The notes beneath the pieces were generated by a model. It searched no databases, was not told the DNA's origin, and saw nothing but the letters and a program-made list of their open reading frames with translations. A stretch of 64,000 nucleotides of DNA from Planctomycetota bacterium (GTDB taxonomy: Bacteria; Planctomycetota; Phycisphaerae; Phycisphaerales; SM1A02), in contig QWPW01000001.1 of assembly GCA_003671025.1 (NCBI GenBank), positions 204,461 to 268,460 of the forward strand, written 5' to 3'. The stretch's first letter is position 1. Each line of letters opens with the position of its first letter. A program made the position numbers and the translations under genes. Shown here piece after piece: positions 17,763 through 26,823 of the stretch.

Positions 17763-18986
17763 TCAAGACCCATGCGCGCGCAGCGTGATCACCGAGACCA
17801 TGCCGTCAAGCGCGTACGCGCGGTTTCCCGCAGGACCGATGGCACCGACTCCGTGGAGTCCAATGGAGGGGGTGCGGCCCAATCGCCGCGCGATCAACTC
17901 AACTTCGGTGTCGGGCGCGGCGAAGCTCTCCTGTTGTCGCGAAGCGCTCGAGCACACCAGGACCGCCGCGGGCTTTGCATGTGATTGCTCGGCTTCGAGC
18001 GCCATGTCAAGGTCGTCGTGCGCGTGTTCAGGATCCATCAACGCGAAACGCACGCGACTTCCTTCACGCACCAACTGCGCGGTGAGAAGTGAGCCGCGCG
18101 CCTCATCAATGCGCAGAATCTCGCGCGTGAGAAACCCGGTGTGTACGGAGGCGGTGGTCGAGCATGTTTGCTCGATGGAGACCCAGATTCCGTGCGCCAT
18201 GAGTTGACGCCTCGCTGCGCTAAAATTGTGCAGCGCCTCGGTCATGACCGTAAGCGCGGGACGATTGTTGAGTTCGATGATCTCGTTACGCGCGGCCCTT
18301 GTGATCGTCAAACGCGCACCAACGGGCGTCATCGCGTGGCTCACGATTCCCCCGATTTCGACATCACCAAAGATGGAGAGTCCAACCAGTCCCGTGTGAG
18401 TAATCTTGCGATTCACCGCTAAAACATGCAGTCCCGCGTGACGACGATCACCGGTCACTGCGCCGCGAATCTGCGCGCCCATCGGTCCAGCACTCGCGTC
18501 AATTGCGGTGAGCGCTTCGTCGAGTTGAATGGAACGCGGATCCGCGATCATCAGAATACCTGCGTGTCGCAGCGCTCCAAGATCACCGGGCAACGTGATT
18601 CGCTCGCGAATGAATGCATCGCTCCACACCGAGGGCGGACCGTCGTCAAGTTCAAACCAAAACGGATGAATACTCGTGTGCGGCAGCGTGAGCGCAATCG
18701 CGGTGAGTCCCGGGCCTTCTTCGATATTGCGGGCGTCGTGGGTCACGCCCTCAGCGGTCGACGCGAGCAGGTGCACGGGGCGGAGCACGTCGCGAAACAC
18801 TTCAAGCGCGTCACTGAAGAGAGCGCGGTGATGGAAGGAGCCGAACACAACCAAGACCGACGGCCTGGTCAAGCAGCGCGCCGCGAGGCTCGCCGCGATC
18901 TCGTGCGCGGCAGTGGTGCTCACGCTGTGAGTCGAGTAGGCGGACTCGGCGGTTGGAACGGCTCGGGTTTGCACTGGTGTCGACAT
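17763..18986 (-). CDS. FIST-domain sensor-type protein
   Basis: About 407 residues matching the FIST_N plus FIST_C arrangement. The N-terminal half has ARPSVLVVFGSFHHR-like and HLLASTAEGV strands and an internal GLVGLSIFGDVEIGG. The C-terminal half carries ALMDPEHAHDDLDMALE, AVLVCSSASRQQESFAAPDTEVELI and a final AYALDGMVSVI. FIST proteins bind small molecules such as amino acids and usually sit beside signalling genes, but here no kinase or cyclase adjoins it. The ATG at 18986 is chosen over an upstream in-frame start. Confidence 0.8.
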   Translation of the reverse strand: MSTPVQTRAVPTAESAYSTHSVSTTAAHEIAASLAARCLTRPSVLVVFGSFHHRALFSDALEVFRDVLRPVHLLASTAEGVTHDARNIEEGPGLTAIALTLPHTSIHPFWFELDDGPPSVWSDAFIRERITLPGDLGALRHAGILMIADPRSIQLDEALTAIDASAGPMGAQIRGAVTGDRRHAGLHVLAVNRKITHTGLVGLSIFGDVEIGGIVSHAMTPVGARLTITRAARNEIIELNNRPALTVMTEALHNFSAARRQLMAHGIWVSIEQTCSTTASVHTGFLTREILRIDEARGSLLTAQLVREGSRVRFALMDPEHAHDDLDMALEAEQSHAKPAAVLVCSSASRQQESFAAPDTEVELIARRLGRTPSIGLHGVGAIGPAGNRAYALDGMVSVITLRAHGS

Positions 18987-19316
18987 CAGAATCGAGGAAA
19001 CCTTCTTGGCGGCAAACTCGTTTCGAAGTTTCTGCAACAGAGGCTACTTTTGCGACTGAGCGACTCGAGGCCCGCCGATGGTCCCGCTTCGAGAAGTACA
19101 GAATCGCGTTGCGTTGAACGATGGATTCATACGCGGGGATTGAGCCGAGTCGGCGCTCAAACGCAGGGGTATCGGGCTTCGTCGACATGCAAAGCACGAG
19201 GTCGGTGGAGCGCTGCCCCTCTCGCCAACAGGACTTTCGGCGACCAAAGGCCTTGCATGAACGCGCGAAACAAGGCATGATCCGCGATCCACTAGTTCGA
19301 GAACCAAGGAACGACC
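18987..19316. other. 330-base divergent promoter region (FIST gene / rpsT)
   Basis: It lies between genes transcribed outward. No protein in any frame looks real. It must hold both promoters, but I could not identify -35/-10 elements with confidence. Confidence 0.5.
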
Positions 19317-19589
19317 GTGCCAAATACCGAATCAGCCAAGAAGCGAGTCCGTCAGTCCGCCGAGCGCAACGCGCGCAACCTGTGGCGCAAGCGCCGCCTG
19401 AAGTCCGACACCGGCGACTTTGCCAAGGCCATCATCGGCGGCGACCCTGTGGTTGCTGCTGCAGAAATGCGCAAAGCCGCGCGCACGCTCGACAAGATCG
19501 CAGCGACGGGCACCATTCATAAGAACACGGCTGCACGCAAGAAGAGTCGCATGGCGGCCAAGCTTGCGACGCTCACCAAAGCCAAGTGA
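19317..19589 (+). CDS. rpsT: 30S ribosomal protein S20
   Basis: A basic 90-residue protein of S20 size and pattern: an N-terminal AKKRVRQSAERNARNLWRKR helix, a central AAEMRKAARTLDKIAATG, then IHKNTAARKKSRMAAKL. It binds 16S rRNA in the small subunit. Translation starts at GTG 19317, with AAGGA at 19306-19310 giving 6-base spacing. GTG starts are common for S20 genes. It is followed by a spacer with direct repeats. Confidence 0.95.
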   Translation: MPNTESAKKRVRQSAERNARNLWRKRRLKSDTGDFAKAIIGGDPVVAAAEMRKAARTLDKIAATGTIHKNTAARKKSRMAAKLATLTKAK

Positions 19590-19640
19590 TTGCGAATCGC
19601 GAGTGATCGCGCTGTGCAGCATGAGTGCCTATGTCAGAAT

Positions 19641-19680
19641 GATCATGATTGATCATGATTGATAACGGTTGATCATGTGC
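19641..19680. repeat. 10-bp direct repeat array (GATCATGATT-like, 4 units)
   Basis: Two exact GATCATGATT units (19641-19660) are followed by degenerate units GATAACGGTT and GATCATGTGC, all 10 bases long. The array sits between rpsT and the CPBP gene. A period of one helical turn with palindromic TGATCA cores could bind a protein on one face, but no function is shown. Confidence 0.7.
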
Positions 19681-19723
19681 GCAGCGGCTGATTCGCCGCG
19701 CGACCGCATCAACACGGATCAAG

Positions 19724-20587
19724 GTGGCCTCCAAGTTGCATGCTGCATTGAAGAGCCAAACGAAACGACCCGCTCCCGCCCCTAAAGGCAAGAGCGGGTT
19801 GTTGCATTCACAAGCCATCGCCGGCGGCGAGAACGGATACTTCGAAGTGTCGCGCCGCCCGCTGGAGATCCTGTTTTTTCTCCTGCCCTTCATCGCGTTC
19901 TACGAATACGAATTGGTGCGCGCACTTAGTTCGCCCGACGGATTGGTCACCAACGGCGCGCATCTCGCGATCTTGCGCCTCATCGATGCGCTCGGCTTTG
20001 ATGCGCTCGGTCGTCAAGCAGTCGCGCTCTCGTTGCCGGGATATCTGCTCATCGCGATCTTTATGGTCTGGCAATGCGTGACGCGCGCGCGCTGGGTGGT
20101 TGATCTCTCGGTGGTCGCGCGCATGTTTGTCGAGAGTGCCGCGCTGGCACTTCCGCTGCTCGTCTTTGGCGCGTTGGTGGCGCGCACCGTGCCCGTCGCC
20201 GCGGCGGTCGATGGATTCGAATCGTTGCCTTTAGTGGCGCGCATCGCAGTGTCGGTGGGCGCGGGGCTGTACGAAGAGCTGCTCTTTCGCATGGCGCTGA
20301 TCGCGGCGTTGCTCGGCGTGCTTTGCGACGTGCTCAACTTGGAGCGCATGACTGCGACCATCATCGCGATCTGTTTGAGTGCGCTCGCGTTCGCGGCGTA
20401 TCACCCGCTGCACTCGGCGGGCGGAGTGTTCATGCCGCAGCGATTCATTTTCTTTCTCGGTGCTGGCTTGTACTTCGGCATTCTGTTTGTGAGTCGTGGC
20501 TTTGGCATCGCCGCTGCAACCCACGCGCTCTACGACATTGCTACGGCGCTGTTGCTCGGTTCGAGCACGAATGATGGAGTACTCTGA
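19724..20587 (+). CDS. CPBP-family intramembrane metalloprotease
   Basis: 287 residues with about seven hydrophobic segments. The CPBP (Abi/CAAX protease) motifs are present: YEELLFR at residues 183-189 gives the EExxxR motif, and FAAYHPLH near 230 supplies a conserved His. An N-terminal basic leader precedes a GYFEVSRRPLEILFFLLP segment that starts the membrane part. Such enzymes cleave within membranes; the substrate is unknown. The GTG at 19724 is the first plausible start. The gene overlaps the next by 17 bases, so the two are co-transcribed. Confidence 0.85.
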   Translation: MASKLHAALKSQTKRPAPAPKGKSGLLHSQAIAGGENGYFEVSRRPLEILFFLLPFIAFYEYELVRALSSPDGLVTNGAHLAILRLIDALGFDALGRQAVALSLPGYLLIAIFMVWQCVTRARWVVDLSVVARMFVESAALALPLLVFGALVARTVPVAAAVDGFESLPLVARIAVSVGAGLYEELLFRMALIAALLGVLCDVLNLERMTATIIAICLSALAFAAYHPLHSAGGVFMPQRFIFFLGAGLYFGILFVSRGFGIAAATHALYDIATALLLGSSTNDGVL

Positions 20588-21599
20588 ATCAATGTGGCCT
20601 GCAGCTTCGCCGCGATTATCGAAAGACTCTCCCTTAGGTGAGTCAGTGCTCATGGGAATTCGCGCCGCGCAAACAGCGGTCAATCTCAATCAAACAATTC
20701 ATGAGGCGCTCGAAGATCTGCGTATGCGCACCATCGACGGACCACTGGTGTCGGTCTATGCGCTCGACGATGACGATCGCTTGGTGGGACAAGTCTCCGC
20801 ACGCGAATTGCTGTTTTCGCCGCCTAAAACGCTGATTCGCGAGGTGATGACCAGCGACTTCACTGTCGTGACTATCAACACCTCGATGGCGGAGGCACTT
20901 GAAGTCTTTCACCAAAAGCGTCTGGTCGCGCTCCCCGTGATTGATGACGAAGGACGATTGGTGGGCAGCATCGAACTCGAGCAGTACGCACGGGAAAGTC
21001 TCGCTCGTGCCGAGCGCGAACATGTGCGTCAAGTGTTTCAAACACTCGGACTCGCGGTTGGTGCGAGTGAACACATGACTGCGATGGAAAGTTTTCGCAT
21101 GCGCATGCCGTGGTTGTGCTGCAACTTGGGGGGCGGAATTTTGTGTGCGTTGATTGGTTGGATGTTTGAGGACTTGCTGCAACAAGTTGTGCTGCTCGCG
21201 TTTTTCCTACCCCTAGTATTGACGCTGGGCGAGAGCATCGCCATGCAATCCGTGTCACTCGCCGTCGGAAGTGATTCGTCTTCGCGCAGCCTCGCGCATG
21301 CGATGCGTGGTATTCGCGTCGAAGCCGCAGCGGCGTTGATGATGGGCGTGCTGTGCGGCGTGCTTGTCGCAGTGACGAGTTTGCTGTGGGGCGGTGGCGC
21401 GTCGGCGGCTATGACCATGTTTGCGGCAGTCTCGGTGAGCATGTTCTTCGCCGCGGTGTGCGGCGGGGCGGTGCCCATGATTCTCCAGTGGCTGCGTTTG
21501 AATCCCAGCGTCGCTGCAGGTCCAATTGCACTGGTGATCGCGGATACCGGCTCGCTCGCGATCTACTTCACGCTGGGACTCTTGATCTTGATGCCGTGA
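20571..21599 (+). CDS. MgtE-like (SLC41-type) transporter with tandem CBS domains, lacking the MgtE N-domain
   Basis: About 342 residues. Two CBS domains fill the first 135 residues (VMTSDFTVVTINTSMAEALEVF marks the second). The five-helix MgtE membrane domain follows from MPWLCCNLGGGILCALIGW. The usual N-terminal superhelical MgtE_N domain is absent. The canonical GGN-G-Q motif reads GESIAMQ, but the acidic residue of the last helix is kept (IADTGSLAIYF). Transport of Mg2+ or another divalent ion is likely but the selectivity is uncertain. The start is at ATG 20571 (or 20574). Confidence 0.82.
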   Translation: MMEYSESMWPAASPRLSKDSPLGESVLMGIRAAQTAVNLNQTIHEALEDLRMRTIDGPLVSVYALDDDDRLVGQVSARELLFSPPKTLIREVMTSDFTVVTINTSMAEALEVFHQKRLVALPVIDDEGRLVGSIELEQYARESLARAEREHVRQVFQTLGLAVGASEHMTAMESFRMRMPWLCCNLGGGILCALIGWMFEDLLQQVVLLAFFLPLVLTLGESIAMQSVSLAVGSDSSSRSLAHAMRGIRVEAAAALMMGVLCGVLVAVTSLLWGGGASAAMTMFAAVSVSMFFAAVCGGAVPMILQWLRLNPSVAAGPIALVIADTGSLAIYFTLGLLILMP

Positions 21600-21666
21600 T
21601 GCGCGTTGAAGCTGCAACGCGTCGCGCGCGATCCATCAAGCAGGCTGCGAGTACACTCGCGCCACT

Positions 21667-22236
21667 GTGCCACTCGCAAGAATCCGACTTCTCTGCCTCG
21701 ATGTTGATGGCGTTCTCACCGACGGCGGAATCTCGATTGACGATGCTGGCCACGAGACAAAACGGTTTCACGTGCGCGACGGCGCAGCGCTGCGCATGTG
21801 GTCGCGCTTAGGCTTTGAGACCGCAGTCATCACTGGTCGCAGCGGCATGGCCTTGCGTCATCGATTGCGCGAACTCGGTGTCAAACATGTCATCTCGGGC
21901 TCGAAGGAAAAAGGCGCGGCGTTTGAGGCGTTGCTCCTCGAAATGAAACTCGAGGCGAGCGACGCCGCGATGATTGGTGATGACATTCCCGACTTACCGA
22001 TTCTGCGTCGTTGTGGATTTCCCATCGCGGTGCGCGACGCTTCGCCCGAAGTGCTTGCGGTTGCCGCGTTGATCACTTCGCGTGCGGGCGGCAATGGCGC
22101 GGTGCGCGATGCGATTGAACACATTCTCAAAGCGAAGGGACGCTGGTCCGACGCAGTGCGCACCTTTGATGCGGAGTTTCGTGACAGTGCCGAGTCGACC
22201 GCGGGTGAAACAACGTGCGAAGGAATGGGCGCATGA
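21667..22236 (+). CDS. kdsC: 3-deoxy-D-manno-octulosonate-8-phosphate phosphatase
   Basis: A 189-residue C0-type HAD phosphatase. It has LDVDGVLTDG with nucleophile and acid Asp12/Asp14 near the N-terminus, then FHVRDGAALRMW, TGRSGMALRHR (motif II), a GSKEKGAAFE Lys motif and IGDDIPDLPIL (motif III). All are as in KdsC, which hydrolyses KDO-8-phosphate to KDO for LPS. The start is GTG 21667. Its stop overlaps the next gene (ATGA at 22233-22236), linking KDO supply to LPS transport in one operon, as kdsC-lptC-lptA are linked in proteobacteria. Confidence 0.93.
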   Translation: MPLARIRLLCLDVDGVLTDGGISIDDAGHETKRFHVRDGAALRMWSRLGFETAVITGRSGMALRHRLRELGVKHVISGSKEKGAAFEALLLEMKLEASDAAMIGDDIPDLPILRRCGFPIAVRDASPEVLAVAALITSRAGGNGAVRDAIEHILKAKGRWSDAVRTFDAEFRDSAESTAGETTCEGMGA

Positions 22237-25200
22237 GTTTGCAAACGCTTCTGCGCGATCGACGAGGACTTGTGTTCGCCGTGCCTGCGGGCGCGCTCGC
22301 CGTGTTGGTGGTGGTGGCCGCGCTCAATCTCGATTCAGGCTCGACAAAACAAAGCCGCGTGAGTCGCATTGGTGACGCGGAAGCGCTGCTCGCCCCGCGC
22401 ACCGCGACGACGGACGAATTGTCGCGCGCGAGCAATTCAGTCGAGGATCAAGCATCGATTTCGCTCGCGTCAGGCGCGTGGATTCAAGTGGCCGACGAGA
22501 CTGGTCGCCTCGCGCAGCAGTACAGCGCGACCAAGTTGGATCCGATGCCCGGTAGTCAACTGGCGATGACCGAGCCGCGCGCGATGATGTACATGAAGGA
22601 CGGTCGCGTGTTGGTGCTTTCGTCGCGCAAAGGCGTCGCGTTTGCGCCGCGCCGCGCGTTGGAATCAGGCACGCTCGAAGAAGATGTCGTCGTGCGGTTG
22701 TTCAAACCTGCGCGCAACAGCGACGGCAAGATCGAAGCGGAAGTCGATGTCGATCACGACATCCCTGCGGTGGTGATCACCGCGGAGCAAGCGCAGTTCG
22801 ACGGAATTCTCGGCGAGGTTCGTTGCGACAAAGCGGTGCGCGTCGCCACCGAAGCGGGCAGCTTTGCGGGTGAGGGTCTGTCGCTGGTGCTCGATGCCGA
22901 TGGCGATGGACTCGAACGACTCGTCGTCGAACGCGCGACCGAACCGATCCGCATCGACCGCGCCGCGCGCGCGATGGCCGCGAAACGAAGCAACGACAAC
23001 AGCACGAATCCTGCGGAAAAACCAGACACAACGCAGCCTCCGGCGATTCATGATCCGAGCGATGTCGCGCTCGACACGAAACCAAAGAAGAACAAAAAAA
23101 CCAAGCCGAACGCATCGTTCTATCGCTTGGTGCTTTCGGGTGGAGTTGAGATCGTGCGCGTTCGTCGCGGCGAGATCAGCACGGTGAAGGGCGATGAATT
23201 GGTCGCGATCTTCAATCTTGAATCGCATGGGATCGATGATGTCGCGTTCGCCCCCACACGCAGTGACGACGGCAACGACGGGACGAAACTCGCGACGAAC
23301 GAATTAATCATGCATCCACGATCTTGGCTTTCTCCTCGCCATCACTCGGCGACGTTGATGGCGCCGACCGCGCTTGCGGTGAGTGCGCTCGCGTTCGCGC
23401 AACCGCAAGTTTCCAGCGGCGCGTCGACTGCGACTCCTTCACGTGATCTCGCATCGAGCAACTCCGCGCCCGACGATGGCGACAGCGTCACCGTCACATT
23501 CGGCGGGCGACTGGTCATGCTTCCTGCGATCGATCCCGACGATCAACTCGCGCACAAGGATGACATTCGTTTTGATGTGATCGGTCCGCGTGTCGAACTT
23601 CTCGACGGACGCAGCTCTTCGCGCATCACCTGTTCACGCTTGCGTTACAGCGTGCGCGATGAACGCGTCGAAGCAGAAGGACGCGAAGGATTTCCGCTGC
23701 GCGTGACCAGTCCGCGCATGCAACTCGAAGGTTCGCGCTTCTGGGCCAATCTCAGTAACGAGGGAATTGACGCAGGAAAAGGCCGACTCGAAGGCGCGGG
23801 CAGCATGGCCTTCTCGCGTGCGGATGCTCAGCGCGTCTCGTTGTTGCAGTGGGCGCCGACGATGGTGGTCGATGCTTCGCGCATGTTGGTGAGCGCGGAT
23901 CCGGGCGCAGTGTTGATGGTGCAGTCGACGCCGCCAGCGACAGAGTTTCGATTTGATCCATCGACGCAAGACCTCGAAATTAAATGGACGGGCGGCGTTG
24001 ATCTGCGATTCACTGAAGGCGGCGATCAAGCGAAACTTTCGCTCGCGCGCTTTGAAGGCGGAGTCAATGTGTTTGGTCGTCAGTTCGAGATGGATGCGGC
24101 GAGCCTCGAAGTCGCGTTTGCTCCTGATGATTCGCAGCGCATCGACGCGATCATTGCCGATGGCGGAACCAAAGTGCGTCGTCTCGGTGGCGAAGGATCG
24201 ATGAACGCGGAGCGCCTCGAATTGTTCCTCGGCACTAACAGCGCCGGCGATCCCATCCCACGACGATTGGTCGCGCGCACCGCGGTCGAAGCGCGTGATG
24301 CGCGTCAAGTGATTTGGACCGAAGACCTTGTCGTGGGATTTCGCGAAAAGGTTGCGCCCGCAGTTGACGCAGCGATTGCGGCGAATTCCCTCACCGCCAC
24401 CGGCGCGGCATTTGAGGTTGCGCAAGGTGGGGGCGCGCTCGGCGACAACCTTGGCGACATCGATATCGAGAGCGTTCATGCCAAAGGCGGCGTGCAGATT
24501 TTGTTGAAAGAAGGCGCGCGCGTCTTCGCGCAAGAGCTCATCGGTGATGCGAGCAAGCGCAAGCTGCGACTCACGGGAGACAACGTCGCCATCGTGCGCA
24601 CCAATGTTGTCGCCGACAATTTGCGCGACCTCCGTTTTGATGATGCAACGCGCAGCGCGCGTAGTGAAGGCCCGGGCCGCTTCCGCGTGTTCCGCGAGCC
24701 GCTGACTCTCGGCGAAGGCAAAGTCGAGCGACCCAATCCCCAAGGCCGTCCTTCGATGGAGGCATCGTGGAGCGAATCGCTCGACTACTCCGAAGTCGCG
24801 GAAACCCGCGGAAATGTAGATATTCGCGGCGATGTCAAAGTGCGCAGTCGGCCCAGCGACACCACCAGCGACGCGATCGATGCGCAATCAATCTTGCTTG
24901 AACTTGGCATCGATCCAAAATCGAAAGGCGCCGCCTCGTCGAAAGACACGGTACCGCATGGCGCCGCGGGCTCATCACAAGAACTCGCCAACGCAGAACG
25001 CTCACTCGATCACTTCATCGCCAAGGGCGGAGCGCGTCTTGAGAGTCGCACCTTCGCTACTGCGGAGCGCGTGGGCGAACCGCGCGTGTTTCGCGTGAGT
25101 GGTGAACACATCGAATACGACTTGCGCACGCGCGAAGGTCTGGTCGTCGGCGACGGCGGCATCTTGGTGAACATGCCCAAGAGCGCGCAAGCCGCGGTGA

Positions 25201-25769
25201 GCGAAACCGCACCAACAAAGCCATCGACCACCGCCAAGGCGCAAGGATCAATCGCGCTCGGCGCTGATGGAACCACGCGCTTTCGCTGGAAAGAGCGCAT
25301 GGCTATCGAGCATCAGTACGACGATGTGTTCAAGATCGTGATGCAGCGCGATGTCGAATTGTTGCATGCAGGATTGCGCGTCGATGACACGATGTCGATG
25401 CGCTGCGACACGCTCGAAGCAATGGTCAAGCGTCCGCTCGAGAAGAAAGACAGCGTCATCGATGAGACAGGCGCAAGCGGAGAACGCGGCGTCGATCTTG
25501 GTGGTCCCGCAGAAATGCTGAGCATCAAAGGCTCGGGCGCGGTCATCATTCGCACGGCCGAACAGGACATCGAGTGCGGCGAGTTTGATTACTCGCTCGC
25601 CACGGGAATTGCCACGCTCACTGCAGCGCCAGGACGCACTGTGACTGTCGCGATGAAAGGGCAACCTTCACCGATTCGCGCGCAGCAAATGATTTGGGAT
25701 CTGCGCAACGGGCGACTGCAGGTCTCGAAGGTGTCCGGTGTCGGCGCGGCGGGTTCCGGCGGACGATAG
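22233..25769 (+). CDS. Giant LptC/LptA (OstA)-like LPS transport protein
   Basis: About 1178 residues, roughly five times a normal LptA. A single transmembrane helix at about residues 10-32 (LVFAVPAGALAVLVVVAALN) anchors it, as in LptC. The rest is beta-rich with repeated patterns of the OstA/LptA beta-jellyroll type, such as VVITAEQAQFDGILGEVRCD, KGDELVAIFNLE, HIEYDLRTREGLVVGDGG and MRCDTLEAMVKRP, and a final IRAQQMIWDLRNGRLQVSKV. It overlaps kdsC by ATGA. It would span the periplasm as an LPS bridge, replacing separate LptC and LptA. Functional assignment rests on pattern and gene order. Confidence 0.78.
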   Translation: MSLQTLLRDRRGLVFAVPAGALAVLVVVAALNLDSGSTKQSRVSRIGDAEALLAPRTATTDELSRASNSVEDQASISLASGAWIQVADETGRLAQQYSATKLDPMPGSQLAMTEPRAMMYMKDGRVLVLSSRKGVAFAPRRALESGTLEEDVVVRLFKPARNSDGKIEAEVDVDHDIPAVVITAEQAQFDGILGEVRCDKAVRVATEAGSFAGEGLSLVLDADGDGLERLVVERATEPIRIDRAARAMAAKRSNDNSTNPAEKPDTTQPPAIHDPSDVALDTKPKKNKKTKPNASFYRLVLSGGVEIVRVRRGEISTVKGDELVAIFNLESHGIDDVAFAPTRSDDGNDGTKLATNELIMHPRSWLSPRHHSATLMAPTALAVSALAFAQPQVSSGASTATPSRDLASSNSAPDDGDSVTVTFGGRLVMLPAIDPDDQLAHKDDIRFDVIGPRVELLDGRSSSRITCSRLRYSVRDERVEAEGREGFPLRVTSPRMQLEGSRFWANLSNEGIDAGKGRLEGAGSMAFSRADAQRVSLLQWAPTMVVDASRMLVSADPGAVLMVQSTPPATEFRFDPSTQDLEIKWTGGVDLRFTEGGDQAKLSLARFEGGVNVFGRQFEMDAASLEVAFAPDDSQRIDAIIADGGTKVRRLGGEGSMNAERLELFLGTNSAGDPIPRRLVARTAVEARDARQVIWTEDLVVGFREKVAPAVDAAIAANSLTATGAAFEVAQGGGALGDNLGDIDIESVHAKGGVQILLKEGARVFAQELIGDASKRKLRLTGDNVAIVRTNVVADNLRDLRFDDATRSARSEGPGRFRVFREPLTLGEGKVERPNPQGRPSMEASWSESLDYSEVAETRGNVDIRGDVKVRSRPSDTTSDAIDAQSILLELGIDPKSKGAASSKDTVPHGAAGSSQELANAERSLDHFIAKGGARLESRTFATAERVGEPRVFRVSGEHIEYDLRTREGLVVGDGGILVNMPKSAQAAVSETAPTKPSTTAKAQGSIALGADGTTRFRWKERMAIEHQYDDVFKIVMQRDVELLHAGLRVDDTMSMRCDTLEAMVKRPLEKKDSVIDETGASGERGVDLGGPAEMLSIKGSGAVIIRTAEQDIECGEFDYSLATGIATLTAAPGRTVTVAMKGQPSPIRAQQMIWDLRNGRLQVSKVSGVGAAGSGGR

Positions 25770-25795
25770 CGCGGAGCATCCGCTAGTCTGTCGCC

Positions 25796-26593
25796 GTGAA
25801 TACGACCTACGGAAGCTATCTCAAAGTTCAACCGCTGCTTGATTTGCAGTGCTCGCTCTCGGTACATCCCACGACGGGCGAGCCCGAGCATGACGAGATG
25901 TTGTTCATCATCATCCATCAGGTGTATGAACTTTGGTTCAAGCAGCAACTGCATGAGGGCGACCATTTGGCGCGCTCGCTCATCGCGGGCGATCAGGTGC
26001 AAGCGAGTTCCACGCTCAAGCGCATGCTCACGATTCTGAAGACCATGGTGCAACAGATCGACGTCTTGGAAACGATGACGCCGATTTCGTTTCTGTCGTT
26101 TCGCGATTTTCTCTCGAGCGCGAGCGGGTTTCAGAGTTGGCAGTTCCGCGAGTTCGAGTGTCTGCTGGGCAACAAGAATCCGCGGATCCTCGGCCACAAT
26201 CCCGAAGGATCTCACGAGCGCGCCACCATCGAGCGACGCTATCACGCGCCCACGCTCTACGACGCGTTTGCACGCTTCATTGCCAAGAGCGGACACGCGG
26301 TTCCCGCAGAGTTGCTCGCGCGCGATTGCACGCAGCCGCCGCAAGAATGGGTTGCGTTTCAAGACACGCTCATCGCGCTCTATCGCACGCATCCGGTCGA
26401 GCGGCAAATCTGCGAGCTGCTCGTTGATCTCGATGAAGGCGTGCAAGAGTGGCGCTACCGACACGTCAAGATGGTCGAGCGCACCATCGGATTCAAGCAG
26501 GGAACTGGCGGAAGTCCCGGCGCGGCGTATCTGCGCACCACGCTGTTTACTCCGCTGTTTCCTGACTTGTGGGCGATTCGCACGCGGCTGTAG
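25796..26593 (+). CDS. kynA: Tryptophan 2,3-dioxygenase
   Basis: 265 residues with full-length TDO features: the FIIIHQVYELWFKQ helix at 37-50, where His41 contacts the substrate, and EPEHDEMLF just before it. The proximal haem ligand His223 is in YRHVKMVERTIG, followed by the KQGTGGS substrate loop at 234-240. It opens the indole ring of L-Trp to N-formyl-kynurenine in the cytoplasm. It stands alone: no kynurenine formamidase or kynureninase gene adjoins it. Start at GTG 25796. Confidence 0.95.
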   Translation: MNTTYGSYLKVQPLLDLQCSLSVHPTTGEPEHDEMLFIIIHQVYELWFKQQLHEGDHLARSLIAGDQVQASSTLKRMLTILKTMVQQIDVLETMTPISFLSFRDFLSSASGFQSWQFREFECLLGNKNPRILGHNPEGSHERATIERRYHAPTLYDAFARFIAKSGHAVPAELLARDCTQPPQEWVAFQDTLIALYRTHPVERQICELLVDLDEGVQEWRYRHVKMVERTIGFKQGTGGSPGAAYLRTTLFTPLFPDLWAIRTRL

Positions 26594-26823
26594 TGCGAGT
26601 GGAATGGGTGCGGGATGCGTCAGCACTTTTTTGATCGCACCTCGCAGTCGAGTCGCAAAGCACACGAACCTAGCGCGCATGAAACCGTAACGATTGCGCG
26701 CAGGCGGTCGCTATGCTGCGCCCCTTGCTTGCGTTTCTGTATCGAGCTCCGATGGGGAATCGAGCACGACGCGGCACACTTTAGGAACACACTCGATTGC
26801 TCACACTTCACAGGGAACACGCC

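Noticed and set aside
19769-19800. CCCGCTC...GAGCGGG as the terminator of rpsT
   Set aside because: It lies inside the first codons of the CPBP gene if the GTG start is right, and no T-tract follows; undecided, so not listed.
23634-24887. 417-codon minus-strand frame inside the LptC/LptA-like gene
   Set aside because: GC-rich codon bias opens the opposite strand; no start site, motif or family support.
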